From: Burkholderiaceae bacterium
GTDB lineage: Bacteria; Pseudomonadota; Gammaproteobacteria; Burkholderiales; Burkholderiaceae
Assembly (NCBI GenBank): GCA_023253905.1
Contig: JALREG010000421.1
Location: forward strand, 1-6,571
Reading direction: 5' to 3'
DNA: 6,571 nt
Shown here: piece by piece, positions 4,988 to 6,571 of the stretch
Layout of the letters: each line of letters begins with the position of its first letter
How positions within the stretch are numbered: the first letter of the stretch is position 1
Position numbers and translations under genes: made by a program
Notes under the pieces: generated by a model
The model's database searches: none
What the model saw: only the letters and a program-made list of their open reading frames with translations
What the model was told of the DNA's origin: nothing

Positions 4988-6084
4988 CCGGAGAATCGCG
5001 TCCAGTTCGCAGTGACCTGACCCTGTGCATCGACCACGTAGTAACGGTCGTGCTGGGCTGCCGTGGCGCAGGCATGGTTGGGCAGGATGCGTAGCCGTGT
5101 TCCAACCGGAAGTGCAGGAAGGGGCCCGCCGTGCCGGTGAGCAATGATGCCGTGTTCCTGATTGGCATCGGCCACGATCAGATCCGGAATCAGCGCGCCG
5201 CTTGCGTCGCAGACCAGCCCGTACCCCTGATCAACGGGCTGGCGCGCCGTGCCACGGTCGCGCGAGGTCGCCATCCACCCGGCGTCGATCAGCGCCCAGC
5301 CCTTGTCTGACTGATGGCCGATCACGGTGGTGAGCACCGATAACGCGATATCGTCGGTTTGGCACACATTGATGCCCGCCATCACCAGATCAAAGAACAC
5401 GAAGACGCCTGCCCGAACCTCGGTGACGCCGTCCAGGCAATCGGTAAAGAGCGCCGTGGGTGTGGAGCCGATACTCACGGTTGATGCGGGATATCCCGCT
5501 GCACGGAGTGTCTCGGCGGCGCGCACCGCGCCCGAGCGCTCAGCCTCGGCGATCTGGGCAATCTGCTCATGAGAGCGTCCCTGATAGGAGCCGCCAGCAT
5601 GGGTGAGCACGCCGGCGCAGACCGCACCATGATTGTGAAGCGTGCTCGCGATAGCGATCAGGAGGTCGCGATCATCGGGTCGGACGCCGGCGCGATGGCC
5701 ATCGGTATCGATTTCGATCAGCGTGGGAAAGCCGCTCACAGCCCGGGCGCCCTCGACGCTATCAACCAGCAGGGTGAGGTGTGCACCGCGCTCAGCCAGT
5801 GCCTGCGCGCGGGCGAGTTTGTGAGGAGCGAACCCGACCGCGTAAAGAATATCGGTATACCCAGCGTCGAAAAACTGTTCTGCCTCCTTGAGCGTTGAAA
5901 CGGTGATGGGCGACTTCGCACCGTTCAGGACGAGGCTGGCAACTTCAAGTGACTTCGCTGTCTTCACATGAAGTCGCAACGGTACGTTGAATCGCGCAAG
6001 CTGGTTTTCCATTCGCCGCGCGTTGGCGGCAACGGTATCTCGCTCGAGAATCAGGCAGGGAGTGTCAAGTTGATGGGTTGTCAT
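4981..6084 (-). CDS. DSD1-family PLP enzyme (D-serine dehydratase / D-threonine aldolase / 3-hydroxyaspartate type)
   Basis: This 367-residue cytoplasmic fold-III PLP enzyme has an alanine-racemase-like N-terminal barrel (about 1-240) followed by the D-serine dehydratase-like C-terminal beta domain (about 245-360). LDTPCLIL (6-13) is the usual opening. K41 in LRLHVKTAK is the likely Schiff-base lysine, IDTDGHRAG (125-133) and SIGSTPT (204-210) line the cofactor site, and H337 and C339 in LPNHAC match the His-x-Cys metal ligands of eukaryotic D-serine dehydratases (His347/Cys349 in chicken). The family eliminates water from, or retro-aldol cleaves, D-configured beta-hydroxy amino acids using a divalent metal. 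ATG 6084 is chosen because the family homology starts there; an in-frame ATG at 6189 would add 35 residues without family character. It overlaps the upstream class V gene by 20 nt and has no clear Shine-Dalgarno, so translation is probably coupled. Confidence 0.9.
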   Translation of the reverse strand: MTTHQLDTPCLILERDTVAANARRMENQLARFNVPLRLHVKTAKSLEVASLVLNGAKSPITVSTLKEAEQFFDAGYTDILYAVGFAPHKLARAQALAERGAHLTLLVDSVEGARAVSGFPTLIEIDTDGHRAGVRPDDRDLLIAIASTLHNHGAVCAGVLTHAGGSYQGRSHEQIAQIAEAERSGAVRAAETLRAAGYPASTVSIGSTPTALFTDCLDGVTEVRAGVFVFFDLVMAGINVCQTDDIALSVLTTVIGHQSDKGWALIDAGWMATSRDRGTARQPVDQGYGLVCDASGALIPDLIVADANQEHGIIAHRHGGPLPALPVGTRLRILPNHACATAAQHDRYYVVDAQGQVTANWTRFSGW

Positions 6085-6571
6085 GATGAGATAAGAAATC
6101 CAATGAACACAGCGCCCGAACCAGGCGCGAAACGTCTTCTTCGGTGTTATAGCCCTGCACCGACAGTCTGACGAAGACCTGCCCCGCATGGCGGGTCACC
6201 GGCACTTCAATGCGATGTTCACGAAATAGCGCGACGCGAAGCCGCTCGGGATCAGCAACCGGTACCGGAATGGCCACCATCTGCGCCCAGTCATCATCCT
6301 GGGCAATGGGGGGCAGGGCATGCCGTTCAGTGATGGCGGTGAGCGCCTGGGAGGCAAGCTGGTGGCAGCGGGTTCGAACGTCCGCCCACCGGTGCCGTTC
6401 CAGAAAGGCAATCGCCTCGGGCACCGCGAGCCAGGCCGAGAGGTCACGCGTGCCCTGCCACTGCAGACGCTGCTCAAACGGCGTGCGGCCCAGATAGGCT
6501 TCGTCAACGGAGAGACGTTGCGCGGTATAAATCATCTGTTTGGCCCGAGACATCCCGAGCAAACGCGTCAG
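6065..6571 (-). CDS. Class V aminotransferase, isopenicillin-N-epimerase-like, C-terminal 168 residues (5' end beyond window)
   Basis: The frame is open from the right edge to TGA at 6067-6065. The sequence matches the C-terminal half of class V PLP enzymes of the isopenicillin N epimerase (CefD)/cysteine-desulfurase-like group: LQWQGTRDLSAWLAVPEAI follows the region of the cofactor lysine, RTRCHQLA lies in the helix leading to the small domain, and VRLSVQGYNTEEDVSRLV (near the C-terminus) carries the conserved arginine of the RxSxQxYN motif. The Schiff-base lysine itself is outside the window. Members include an L-to-D epimerase, aminotransferases and lyases, so reaction type is open. An in-frame TTG at 6562 should not be taken as the start, because the conserved fold needs roughly 200 more upstream residues. 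It is the most upstream visible gene of the minus-strand run and overlaps the DSD1-type gene by 20 nt. Confidence 0.85.
   Translation of the reverse strand: MTRLLGMSRAKQMIYTAQRLSVDEAYLGRTPFEQRLQWQGTRDLSAWLAVPEAIAFLERHRWADVRTRCHQLASQALTAITERHALPPIAQDDDWAQMVAIPVPVADPERLRVALFREHRIEVPVTRHAGQVFVRLSVQGYNTEEDVSRLVRALCSLDFLSHHDNPST

Noticed and set aside
6085..6189. Extended N-terminus of the DSD1-type enzyme starting at ATG 6189
   Set aside because: The extra 35 residues overlap the class V coding sequence entirely and show no family similarity; DSD1 homology begins directly after ATG 6084.

Overview
The window is GC-rich and densely coding, with short intergenic gaps. The protein families and the MocR-centred layout suggest a proteobacterium, probably beta- or gammaproteobacterial; this is inferred from style only, as no RNA gene or core marker is present. 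I see no tRNA, rRNA, CRISPR array, insertion sequence or phage gene.

There are eight protein genes, two of them cut by the window edges. On the minus strand, 1-563 is the N-terminal part of a HisC-like class I/II aminotransferase. It is divergent from a plus-strand run of four genes: a MocR-type GntR regulator with a fused aminotransferase domain (694-2136), a maleate isomerase/Asp-Glu racemase superfamily enzyme (2197-2898), a YiiM-like MOSC protein (2898-3551) and a RidA-family protein lacking the usual catalytic arginine (3601-3981). Convergent to these is a minus-strand run, read right to left: a class V (isopenicillin-N-epimerase-like) aminotransferase with its N-terminus outside the window (6065-6571), a DSD1-type PLP enzyme of the D-serine dehydratase/D-threonine aldolase family that overlaps it by 20 nt (4981-6084), and a fumarylacetoacetate hydrolase (FAH) family protein (4047-4922).

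The content looks like a locally regulated catabolic cluster for an unusual amino acid or amino-acid-derived compound. Two PLP transaminase-fold enzymes and a fold-III PLP lyase would handle the amino group. A Rid-type protein commonly accompanies PLP enzymes that release enamines or imines. The cysteine-dependent isomerase and the FAH enzyme would act on the resulting oxo- or dicarboxylic acids. The substrate cannot be read from the sequence.

Regulatory structure supports one coordinated unit. The divergent gap 564-693 carries a good sigma70-type promoter for the HisC-like gene (TTGACC-17 bp-CAGAAT), and a perfect 8-8-8 palindrome covers its -10 and most of its spacer. The 58-bp gap before the FAH gene holds a second palindrome (perfect 12-bp core TTGATCGATCAA). 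The two gaps share the 10-mer TCAATCCTGG, which points to a common regulator, most simply the encoded MocR protein.
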